DNA of 64,000 nucleotides from Oasisia sp. SBJ-2009 (Eukaryota > Annelida > Polychaeta > Sabellida > Siboglinidae). The stretch covers positions 30,240,687 through 30,304,686 of the forward strand of contig OZ024858.1 in assembly GCA_964017155.1 (NCBI GenBank). The letters are read 5' to 3'. The notes below the pieces were generated by a model. It was not told where the DNA came from. It worked only from the letters and a program-made list of their open reading frames with translations, and did no database searches. Positions 15,101-27,100 of the stretch are shown here, piece by piece; the first letter of the stretch is position 1; the number at the start of each line of letters is the position of its first letter. A program made the translations under genes and the position numbers.

Positions 15101-18100
15101 TCTAAAAAAAGCTCTTTCCTGGTTTCTCCTCCTTCCTGGTGTCTCCTCCTTCCTGGTTTCTACGCCAGTCAGGTAAATTATGTAACTCATCATGGACTTT
15201 AACTTTTGGAGAGATAATTCTGAAAATTAAGCATTTCTATGTTACCCACATACGTGACTGCTTGGAGTGTAACTCCATAAGTGATCAGAATTATTTTCTC
15301 ATTCTGCCGTAGCTCATGTGAGAAGTCTTGTGTTGTCTCTCATTCTGCCGTGGCTCATGTGAGAAGTCTTGTGTTGTCTCTCATTCTGCCGTAGCTCATG
15401 TGAGAAGTCTTGTGTTGTCTCTCATTCTGCCGTAGCTCATGTGAGAAGTCTTGTGTTGTCTCTCATTCTGCCGTAGCTCATGTGAGAAGTCTTGTGTTGT
15501 CTCTCATTCTGCCGTAGCTCATGTGAGAAGTCTTGTGTTGTCTCTCATTCTGCCGTAGCTCATGTGAGAAGTCTTGTGTTGTCTCTCATTCTGCCGTGGC
15601 TCATGTGAGAAGTCTTGTGTTGTCTCTCCGTCTGACGTAGAGTTTGTGTTTCCCAGGCCACAGTGAGGAGGTGTCAACGCTGGCCCTACAACACGACTCT
15701 ACAGTAAGTACTCTCTTGTGGCCGTGGTGATCACCCCTTCATGCAGGATGTAGTTGCTGTAAACTTGGTGGTGATTGGCTCATTGCATCATCTTCTTTCA
15801 TGTAGGTAAATCAATGTGGATTACATGTAAATGAAACAAAAATGTTACGTTTATATATTCGTATATGATTAAGAGCGCAGTGGCTCAGGGGTAGAACTTC
15901 GGATTCTCGACTAAGAGGACCCAGGTTCAAATTCTGTGCTGCAGTGTTAAAACTTTGGGCAATTTTTTTCACTCTGTATAAATGAGTACCTGGCTATAGA
16001 CAGTGGTGGATACATGGTTGCCACTGGTCAGGGAAAAGTCAGGGAAATTCAAGGTCAGGGAAAAGTCAGGGAATTTTGTGTTGGGTCAGGGAAATTTGAG
16101 ATTTTGACAAAAAGTCAGGGAAATACAAGAAAATCCCTTGAAAGTCAGGGAAATTTGACTTTCTCATGTCATACGCATAATGCCGCGATGCCGCGAACTC
16201 GAATTCATTACGCGTAACGATCCCGTGAAACAATTTTGATACCACAAACATATGCTGTTAAAAATGTGGATACCAAGCTTCCATGAGTGGCAACCCTGTC
16301 AGGATATGTGTACGAGCAGCCTTCACACATTAATTATAGCATATGGCTGGATGCTTCCCAGAGAAGCCGAGATGGTGTCTGAGTGAACAGGTCTGTCAGG
16401 GAAGTAAAGTGTAAAGCGCTCTGAACGGTCCTGAGGACCGGATACTGCGCTATATAAGAACTTGCCTTTTTACTTGATGAATGATTACTGTTGTAAATGC
16501 AGGTATGGGTCTCTGTTACATATATTGTTACACGTGTTACACACACGTTACTGCCACTGTTACAGATGTTAGCGTCGGCGAGTGGGTCGTTTGGGATTTC
16601 GTCGAGTCAGATCTGCCTCTGGAGCCTGGAGGACATGTACTGTGCCAAGGTGCTCGTCCACCACGAGTTTGATGTTGTGTGTATGGCGTTCAGTCGAGAC
16701 GATCGCTTCCTCGTCTCTGTTGGTACGTCACTTGTTGTGTCATGTTTCAAAGAGTAATGCTTAGCTGCAAGTGTGCATGTTTGAACTGATAGCAGTTTTC
16801 TTTATTATAAAAGTTGATTTTGTTCTCAACTTTATTTGATACACTATACAAACTGAAGCCACAGATGTATTCGTGGCTAAGTATTTTTAATTTTATAGGT
16901 GAATCATGTTATTTATGTCTATTCTAATAGCATGTTTCTCACGTGTGTTTTACGTGGTGCTATTGTTTGACAGAATATGGTAATTTTATGGTTATTTTAT
17001 TGAATTGTTTTCATATATTTTGTGATGAACACTAAGCTCGATTTTCGTAATCATGCAAAAGTCAAATAACTAAAATACAACTGTGGACAACTATAGTTTA
17101 AAAAAGCATGTTGGATCAGTCACTAAGAATATATATATATATATATATATAGAACATAGATTCTTGTCATTCACCCTGCCCCCTGTTGGTAACCCAGGAG
17201 ACTACAGAGACTGCACAATTGCGGTGTGGAGCACACACACATACGACCTCCTGACCACCACGAAAACCTCTGACCCTATTCACGACCTCAAGTGGGACCC
17301 GACGACAGCCAATGAATTTGCTTCGGTTGGCGACAACGGAACTCTCCTCTTCTGGCTGCTTGACGAGACGCAGGTTAACGTCACACTGAACGTCCACCAG
17401 GCGGACGTGCCAGATGACTTGCTGCAGAAACATCACATGGTATGTGTCGATGGCAGCGATTGGGTCGTTTGAATTTTTTGTATTTCATGAGGTCAGCCAA
17501 AGAGGCAAAAACACTTAATTTTATTGTCACACTTGTTGATTGGTCATGATTACTACCAGTATGCAAAGTATTTAGAGTAGTTGTTAAAACCTAACATAAT
17601 ATAAGTTATTAGGTTATGTTTTATAGCAACAGTTTACTATTTTAGTAATAGTGATGAATAAGAACTTGTTAATATTGATATGCAATCTTTAATGCAATTA
17701 ATCACTATGTTAATTGTAAATTGTGTTTACTAACTACGTGTACACAAGCACATTTGTATGTCAGCAATACTTACATCCATGTTCTGTAGTCAGTTTTTAT
17801 TTAGTGTTGCATTTTTGTGATAACAGATTATTAATGAATACATAGGTTGGATTGATTTGAACCTTGTGATCCACACATATTTCTCTTTGCTTCATAGTTT
17901 TACCGGAACATGTTTTTGATAAACATTGATTTTTATCAATGAATACAATGTATTTCTATTTGTTTCAATGATTGACAGAAATAAATGTCTGTGACTACTT
18001 GAAGTCAGTCTGACTGGACGGCACTGACCGCAGTCTGTACATGTATTTTTGTAAAAGGGTGGGGATGACGTCAGTCTGTATGTGTCTGTTGTTGTTGTAG

Positions 18101-21100
18101 ACGGGTGGGGATGACAGCAGTCTGTATGTGCCTGTTGTTGTTGTAGACGGGTGGGGATGACAGCAGTCTGTATGTGTCTGTTGTTGTTGTAGACGGGTGG
18201 GGATGACGTCAGTCTGTATGTGTCTGTTGTTGTTGTAGACGGGTGGGGATGACAGCAGTCTGTATGTGTCTGTTGTTGTTGTAGACGGGTGGGGATGACG
18301 TCAGTCTGTATGTGTCTGTTGTTGTTGTAGACGGGTGGGGATGACAGCAGTCTGTATGTGTCTGTTGTTGTTGTAGACGGGTGGGGATGACAGCAGTCTG
18401 TATGTGTCTGTTGTTGTTGTAGACGGGTGGGGATGACGTCAGTCTGTATGTGTCTGTTGTTGTTGTAGACGGGTGGGGATGACAGCAGTCTGTATGTGTC
18501 TGTTGTTGTTGTAGACGGGTGGGGATGACAGCAGTCTGTATGTGTCTATTGTTGTTGTAGATGGGTGGGGATGACGTCAGTCTGTATGTGCCTGTTGTTG
18601 TAGACGGGTGGGGATGACGTCAGTCTGTATGTGTCTGTTGTTGTTGTAGACGGGTGGGGATGACGTCAGTCTGTATGTGTCTGTTGTTGTTGTAGACGGG
18701 TGGGGATGACAGCAGTCTGTATGTGTCTGTTGTTGTTGTAGACGGGTGGGGATGACGTCAGTCTGTATGTGTCTGTTGTTGTAGACGGGTGGGGATGACG
18801 TCAGTCTGTATGTGTCTGTTGTTGTTGTAGACGGGTGGGGATGACGTCAGTCTGTATGTGTCTGTTGTTGTTGTAGACGGGTGGGGATGACAGCAGTCTG
18901 TATGTGTCTGTTGTTGTTGTAGACGGGTGGGGATGACAGCAGTCTGTATGTGTCTGTTGTTGTTGTAGACGGGTGGGGATGACGTCAGTCTGTATGTGTC
19001 TGTTGTTGTTGTAGACGGGTGGGGATGACAGCAGTCTGTATGTGTCTGTTGATGTTGTAGACGGGTGGGGATGACGTCAGTCTGTATGTGTCTGTTGTTG
19101 TTGTAGACGGGTGGGGATGACAGCAGTCTGTATGTGTCTGTTGTTGTTGTAGACGGGTGGGGATGACAGCAGTCTGTATGTGTCTGTTGTTGTTGTAGAC
19201 GGGTGGGGATGACAGCAGTCTGTATGTGTCTGTTGTTGTTGTAGACGGGTGGGGATGACAGCAGTCTGTATGTGTCTGTTGTTATAGACGGGTGGGGATG
19301 ACATCAGTCTGTATGTGTCTGTTGTTGTTATAGACGGGTGGGGATGACGTCAATCTGTATGTGTCTGTTGTTGTTGTAGACGGGTGGGGATGATGTCAGT
19401 CTGTATGTGTCTGTTGTTGTTATAGACGGGTGGGGATGACGTCAGTCTGTATGTGTCTGTTGTTGTAGACGGGTGGGGATGACAGCAGTCTGTATTTGTC
19501 TGTTGTTGTTATAGACGGGTGTGGATGACGTCAATCTGTATGTGTATGTTGTTATAGACGGGTGGGGATGACGTCAGTCTGTATGTTTCTGTTGTTGTTG
19601 TAGACGGGTGGGGATGACGTCAATCTGTATGTGTCTGTTGTTGTTAAAGACAGGTGGGATGACGTCAGTCTGTATGTGTCTGTTGTTGTTAAAGACAGGT
19701 GGGATGACCTCAGTCTGTATGTGTCTGTTGTTGTTAAAGACAGGTGGGATGACGTCAGTCTGTATGTGTCTGTTGTTGTTAAAGACAGGTGGGATGACGT
19801 CAGTCTGTATGTGTCTGTTGTTGTTGTAGACGGGTGGGGATGACGTCAGTCTGTATGTGTCTGTTGTTGTTAAAGACGGGTGGGATGACGTCAGTCTGTA
19901 TGTGTCTGTTGTTGTTGTAGATGGGTGGGGATGACGTCAGTCTGTATGTGTCTGTTGTTGTTGTAGATGGGTGGGGATGACATCAGTCTGTATGTGTCTG
20001 TTGTTGTTAAAGACAGGTGGGATGACGTCAGTCTGTATGTGTCTGTTGTTGTAGACGGGCGGGATGACGTCAGTCTGACCTGTCTGGAGTACGGCACTGA
20101 CAGCAGTCTGTATATGTCTGTTGTTGTTGTTGACGGGCGGGGATGACGTCAGTCTGACCTGTCTGGAGTACAGCACTGACAGCAGTCTGTATGTGTCTTG
20201 TTGTTATAGATGGGCGGGGATGACGACAGTCTGACCTGTCTGGAGTACGGCACTGACAGCAGTCTGTATGTGTCTGTTGTTGTTATAGACGGGCGGGGAT
20301 GACGTCAGTCTGACCTGTCTGGAGTATGGCACTGACAGCAGTCTGTATGTGGCGAGCAGCAATGGCAAGGTGTCGGTCTGGGACACGCGACACAACACGT
20401 GCTTCATGCACTGGGATGCAGACACGGACGAGATAGGTGGGTCTCGAGTGACAACACGACACGGGGACCATCTCACTGAAATAATGACGTCTGTCATTCA
20501 ACAGAATCTGTCTTTAAATTTAAGGAATTTCTTACGGTGAAAAGGCCTCCGCTATATCACCATGGATACTATTTCAATGACACACAGACGAAAGTGTCCC
20601 AGTGGCTCACCCTGGTGCTGACAGTTTCCACTATTTAAGATCACTTAAGCTAAGGAGTGACATTTATTTAAAAGAAAACATTTTTGTTTATGAGCACATA
20701 AGAATTGTTGTGAACTAATCCCAAGGTGTAGGAGAATGTCTCCGTAAGATAATTGAGAGCAGATCCTTAGCTATCTAGTGTGTTAATATAATCTTAACAC
20801 AAATGCATCTACATCAGTAAGATATTTGACTAATTAATAACTCATTTGTATTTACGTTAATGATGCACTCTCAGCACACAACTGACTGCCCAACTGACTG
20901 ACTGCCCAATTTTTCATCCGTCTCGATCATGTTTTTATCATGGAACTAGCCGAGTGACCCAGTGCTGCTTGGGGAAAAAGTAAGTTACTATGTAGAAAAT
21001 TAAAAATTGCAGGCCTGAGGTCCCATCCCAACCATCCTGAATAAATCCACTAGCAGAGTTAAATCTTCGGGAACAATTCCACAATCTTGCATCTGGAAAA

Positions 21101-24100
21101 GGCCATCTCCCACTATAACATTTTGAAAGTTATGTTTCATTGTGTCGGTGTATCCCAGAATTATATGGCTCAGTCACGTCGTGACACAATGAAATGTTGA
21201 CGTGTGGCAGAATCAATGCCTACTCTTATCAAATGTTTACCCCTCCTTGTTCTCCACCACCCCGGAAGAATAAAAAAAATTCAATGGGCTCGGTTGATCA
21301 CGTGCAAAACTCAACACATGCAAAACTGCGATGTGATTCCACAGACAGAGAAAATCAGTTTATAATATGGAAGCCTAATACTGTTGGTACCACTCATTGT
21401 ATTTCAAAGAGACCCTTGCTTTCAGACACCCTCATCAGTCACAGTGGCCGTCTGATCACGGGGGGTGCGGGGCGCAACCTGCGCCTGTGGTCAGTGGTGG
21501 GCGTGGCCGAGATGAAGCTGCCCGGAGACAACAACAACATGCGGCGGGACGGCCTGACGATGGAGGACGAGATGAACCTCGACGGCATGATCGTGTCAGC
21601 CTCCTTCGACGAGCCACTCGAGATGGTGAGATAGATAGATGGATGTGTCGGTTTTCCCAGGACAATAAAACATATAGTACACAAACTGAGTTACTAAGCG
21701 ATGCTTGTGGAAAAAAGGCAGTCAGTTTGCGCTAAGACTTTTGAAAATTGTGTTACATTTAAATATTGAGCCCTAAGTTCTTCCACCCCTTCCCCAACAA
21801 ATTTTTTAGATGTCTAAATGTATGAACCACCACAACAGGCCTGCTGGATTATATGCAAAATTTCAGCTTGATACATGCAAAACTTATGGATATGTGGGTC
21901 CACGTGTTACAGAGAAACACATGAAATGAACTTCTATAATACATACTGCTTGAACATGTTGCAGGGCATTGTGGGTACAAGTGCAGGCACATTGTGGTAC
22001 ATCAACTGGACGGAGAGGACTAGCATCAGACTCGTGTCAGGACACATCTGTAAGGTAGGACAACACAGTTGGTGTCAGACTCGTGTCAGGACACATCTGT
22101 AAGGTAGGACAGTACAGTTGGTGTCAGACTCGTATCAGGACACATCTGTAAGGTAGGACAGTACAGTTGGTGTCAGACTGGTGTCAGGACACATCTGTAA
22201 GGTAGGACAACACAGTTGGTGTCAGACTCGTGTCAGGACACATCTGTAAGGTAGGACAACACAGTTGGTGTCAGACTCGTGTCAGGACACATCTGTAAGG
22301 TAGGACAGTACAGTTGGTGTCAGACTCGTATCAGGACACATCTGTAAGGTAGGACAACACAGTTGGCGTCAGACTCGTGTCAGGACACACCTGTAAGGTA
22401 GGACAGGACAGTTGGTGTCAGACTCGTGTCAGGACACACCTGTAAGGTAGGACAGTACAGTTGGCGTCAGACTCGTGTCAGGACACATCTGTAAGGTAGG
22501 ACAGTACAGTTGGTGTCACACTCGTGTCAGGACACATGGTAGGACAGTACAGTTGGTGTCAGACTCGTGTCAGGACACATCTGTAAGGTAGGACAGTACA
22601 GTTGGTGTCAGACTCGTGTCAGGTCACACCTGTAAGGTAGGACAGTACAGTTGGTGTCAGACTCGTGTCAGGACATATCTGTAAGGTAGGACAGGACAGT
22701 TGGTGTCGGTGCAGAAGGACAGTAGAGCTTGGCTGATTAAACCTTCTCTGTGGATTGAACATTATGGAAATTTCCAGGACCATGTACATACTTGTGATGG
22801 GTATTTGAATAACTTCATGATAATGATGATGTACAGTAACATTGATTCCATGAAAGATCATTCCAATTCTAACACCGTTTCTAAACAGGTTAGAATCGTG
22901 TCGAATCTTGGTTAAGTTTGTTCACTCTACGTTGCTCCAGTTCACTCAGCTGTACTAATGAGTACCTGGCTACAGACAGTAGTGCATAGGCTTTGCGCAT
23001 TAACTGCAGTGTTGCTGGATACTTCCCAGAGAAGACCATGTGGTTTTGGATTGATCTTCCATGGAGTAAAGTGTAACTGCCCTGATGAGTTCTGAGGACA
23101 GGACATTGCACTGTGTAAGAACTTTCCTTTTTCACATAATTCCTGTTCTGTTTGCCATCAGATCAATGCGATCGCGCTGTGTGGCAGTGCGTTCTTTGCG
23201 TCTTGTGCTGATGACGGCAGCCTACGAGTGTGGTCTGTGAAGGAGAGAGAACAAACCCTACAGTTCCAAGTGATGAACCAGGTGAGTGTCCTAGTGTCCT
23301 AGTGTCCTAATGTCCAAGTGTCCATTACAATCAGTCGATTTAGTCAAATAGATTTCAATCAATCAATTCACTTTAAGTCCTTAAAAAGGATATACATCGT
23401 ACAACTCATGGTCGCATCTAAAATATGTAAAGAAAACATTGTCACAAAATACAGATGAAATGCAAAATGTAACCACACAAAAAGCAACCCTGTTGACATC
23501 AATATCACTTATCAGTCCGACATAAAATTGACTTTTCTTAAGATCTCTTGAATGTAACTGGGTCTCTTGTTGTATGCATTTGCTAGATTATATACATCCT
23601 GTTGATACAATTTTAAAAAGCTGCATGTTTCTTTCTGTCCTCAGTCGTGCAACTGCCTGGCCTTCTGTCCCGTCATCGTGGAGCCCGGCTGCAGAACGAC
23701 AAACACGCTGAGCAACTTGGACGCAGCACCTGTCGTGGCCACCAAGCAACAGGAGGAGAAACTACGACTGCCGAACATTGTCGCCGGCTACAGCGACGGA
23801 ACTGTTCGCATGTTTGACCTTGGCAAGGTCGAGATGGCCCTCAAGATGCACCCACATGCAACGGCCGTCACCGCCATTAGTTTCTCCTCAGACGGTGCGT
23901 CTGTGGTCTCTCCAGGGCCTGTGGTCTCTACAGGGCCTGTGGTCTCTACAGGGCCTGTGGTCTCTACAGTGTCTGTGGTCTCTCCAGGGCCTGTGGTCTC
24001 TACAGGGCCTGTGGTCTCTACAGTGTCTGTGGTCTCTACAGCGTCTGTGGTCTCTACAGCGTCTGTGGTCTCTCCAGCGTCTGTGGTCTCTACAGCGTCT

Positions 24101-27100
24101 GTGGTCTCTACAGCGTCTGTGGTCTCTACAGTGTCTGTGGTCTCTACAGTGTCTGTGGTCTCTACAGGGCCTGTGGTCTCTACAGCGTCTGTGGTCTCTA
24201 CAGCGTCTGTGGTCTCTACAGCGTCTATGGTCTCTACAGCGTCTATGGTCTCTACAGTGTCTGTGGTCTCTACAGCGTCTATGGTCTCTACAGCGTCTGT
24301 GGTCTCTACAGTGTCTGTGGTCTCAGTGTCTGTGGTCTCTACAGCGTCTGTGGTCTCTACAGCGTCTGTGGTCTCTCCAGCGTCTGTGGTCTCTCCAGCG
24401 TCTGTGGTCTCTACAGCGTCTGTGGTCTCTACATACAGCGTCTGTGGTCTCTACATATAGCGTCTGTTGTCTCTACAGCGTCTGTGGTCTCTCCAGCGTC
24501 TGTGGTCTCTCCAGCGTCTGTGGTCTCTCCAGCGTCTGTGGTCTCTACAGCGTCTGTGGTCTCTACAGCGTCTGTGGTCTCTACAGCGTCTGTGGTCTCT
24601 ACAGCGTCTGTGGTCTCTCCAGCGTCTGTGGTCTCTCCAGCGTCTGTGGTCTCTACAGCGTCTGTGGTCTCTCCAGCGTCTGTGGTCTCTCCAGTGGTCT
24701 CTATAGCGTCTGTGGTCTCTACAGCGTCTGTGGTCTCTACAGCGTCTGTGGTCTCTACAGCGTCTGTGGTCTCTACAGCGTCTGTGGTCTCTCCAGCGTC
24801 TGTGGTCTCTCCAGTGTCTGTGGTCTCTACAGCATCTGTGGTCTCTACAGCGTCTGTGGTCTCTACAGTGTCTGTGGTCTCTACACAGTCTTGCCAAACG
24901 ATCTGCATTTTGGATTTGACATTTTTTAGTTGAGTTCTGATCAAATATTGCTATTGAAGAGACTAATAAGTGCACCTACATAAAATATCTACACCTATGC
25001 ATTGATGCAGAACAGATTTATGACAAAACTTTGACAATTTTGTTTAAAAAGACATTTAACATACTTTTTTAGGTAAGGTATTCTCAGTTTTTGTGACAGC
25101 TCGAAAGAAACTAATACATATCTACACAATTCTGCACCAGAACAACACAAAGCAAATAGCTTTGTTTGTTTTGCTACGATTCGGGTAAATTGAAACAAAT
25201 ATGAGATTTTTGTCATTAACCAGTAATGGATGCGACATGCTGAGATTCATGAATCGTTAATACTAACTGAACTCACCAGAGATCAGTAATGCAGTGTTGA
25301 CCTCCAGCAACCAGTGACCTTGACCTGTTGCCTGTGGCTGTAGGTCGAATGATCCTGTCCGGCAGTAGTGACGGCCTCATCGCCATCGGCAGCGCCACCA
25401 CCGGGATGACAGTTAGGGTGATCAATGACCACAAGGGGGCGCCCATCACATGCATCGATGTCTCGAAGCTGTCGGTATGTTGTGGCCTTCAACGTTCTTA
25501 GGTTCATAGGTGGTTTCCTCCAAACAGCCCAAACTTGGGCTAACGCAGGAGTTGTCCTCAAGAATTAGTGAGTCCACTACAGGTTACATATTTACCACCT
25601 GTGTGGGATCTTTTACTTCCCCTGGCCTAGACACCAGATAGAAGGGACCACCGGCTTTTAATGTCTCTTCCAAAAGACACAGGCAAATGTGGGGTGAACT
25701 AAATTGCCTAAGTTTCGAAATGGCGGTAGGTGGGATTGAACCACCGTCCCCTCGATTGACAGTCCGGTGCTCTACCGCGCGACCACCACTCCCCACACCT
25801 GTGTTTGTTTGGTGCACGTAGAATTGAGCAAGTGTGAGGTATATCATGTCTATAATATGAAGAATAAAAAACAATTTAAGACGGGGAGATGTGTCTATGC
25901 CTACAATTAATGCTGCCTGAAGTTTTTACTGTTTCATGTAGATTTGGATCATGTTGTTTGAAGATTGTCTGTGCATTTGTAAAGAGTTTTATAAATATAT
26001 CTCACACATGTACAAATGCACTCAAATTAACACAAATACATGCACACTCACACACACCACACGCACACATGCACGTGCGAACTCACACAATGGCAAAGCT
26101 ACATCAGTGTATGCAGAGAGAAACCTTGCAATGATGCCATGAAATATCTTGCATTTATTCCATGAAAAATCTTACATTGATTCCTTCCTGATTTCAAGGT
26201 AGATTTTTCCAGTACATTATCTGAGTTACATTATTCTTACTCTGTTTATACAAAACCTACATGCTCGCAAGACATTCACAGTTGTGAACTTACACACAAA
26301 TTTTTTTTGGGGAAAATAATACATTGTTGAAAACTGCTAAACAAAACAGCGGTAACCTCCACCCATCAAAACGTGTTACGTCATGTTGCACACCAATGCC
26401 CTAAGATCATCCTCGGCATAAGATCATCCACTACATGTGATCTTCCACAATATAATCCATAGCACAAAAACAACCATCTCACAAAATCAGTCCAACAGAT
26501 CATCCCCATCATAAGATCACCCATAACATGAGATCATCCACTACCAGGGTATATGAGATCATCCACTACATGGGATCAACCATAGCATGAGATTATCCCA
26601 CCATGAGATTTAACAAGAGATTATCCCCACCACTTTGATGTGCAGTGTCACTAACGTATCTTTGTGTCTCCATCAGCCGGACAACTTGGAGACAGTCTCG
26701 AGCCCTGAGCTGTGGCTGGCATCCAGTGCTGACCGCAGAGTCAGTGTATGGTCAGCCGACTGGTCAAAGGACTTCTGCGAGCTCATTGATTGGCTGACAT
26801 TCCCCGCACCTGCATTCACACCAGATGGCACTGCGATCAGACAGGGCGACAATGTAAGCTGTGTCACATAAATTGTACAGTATTTATTAATTAATTTATA
26901 TTTGCATCAGTTAATTTTACTGGCTGAAATTAAAAACATCCTTTTACTCTGTGACAAATCATTAGTATCACATTAGTAGATTTTTAAATGTTTCTGGCTA
27001 GTGAAGCTTGCCTCTGCAGCTGATGCCAATTTTGGCTGTTTCCAATTTTAATAGCTACGGTTTGAATGGATTATTTACGGATATTAATGTGAACTGTAAA

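Noticed and set aside
15867..15945. tRNA gene on the plus strand
   Set aside because: Same reasoning: tRNA-like head joined to a SINE body that also occurs at 22950.
18052..20352. CRISPR-like array of direct repeats
   Set aside because: Units abut one another with no unique spacers, and the genome is eukaryotic; these are minisatellites.
23778..24975. Long frames of LWSLQR, VETTDA and SVVSTA repeats
   Set aside because: Shadows of the 18-bp array after exon 24.
25725..25794. tRNA gene on the minus strand
   Set aside because: Boxes A and B are present but the cloverleaf is not kept, and it continues into a SINE body.
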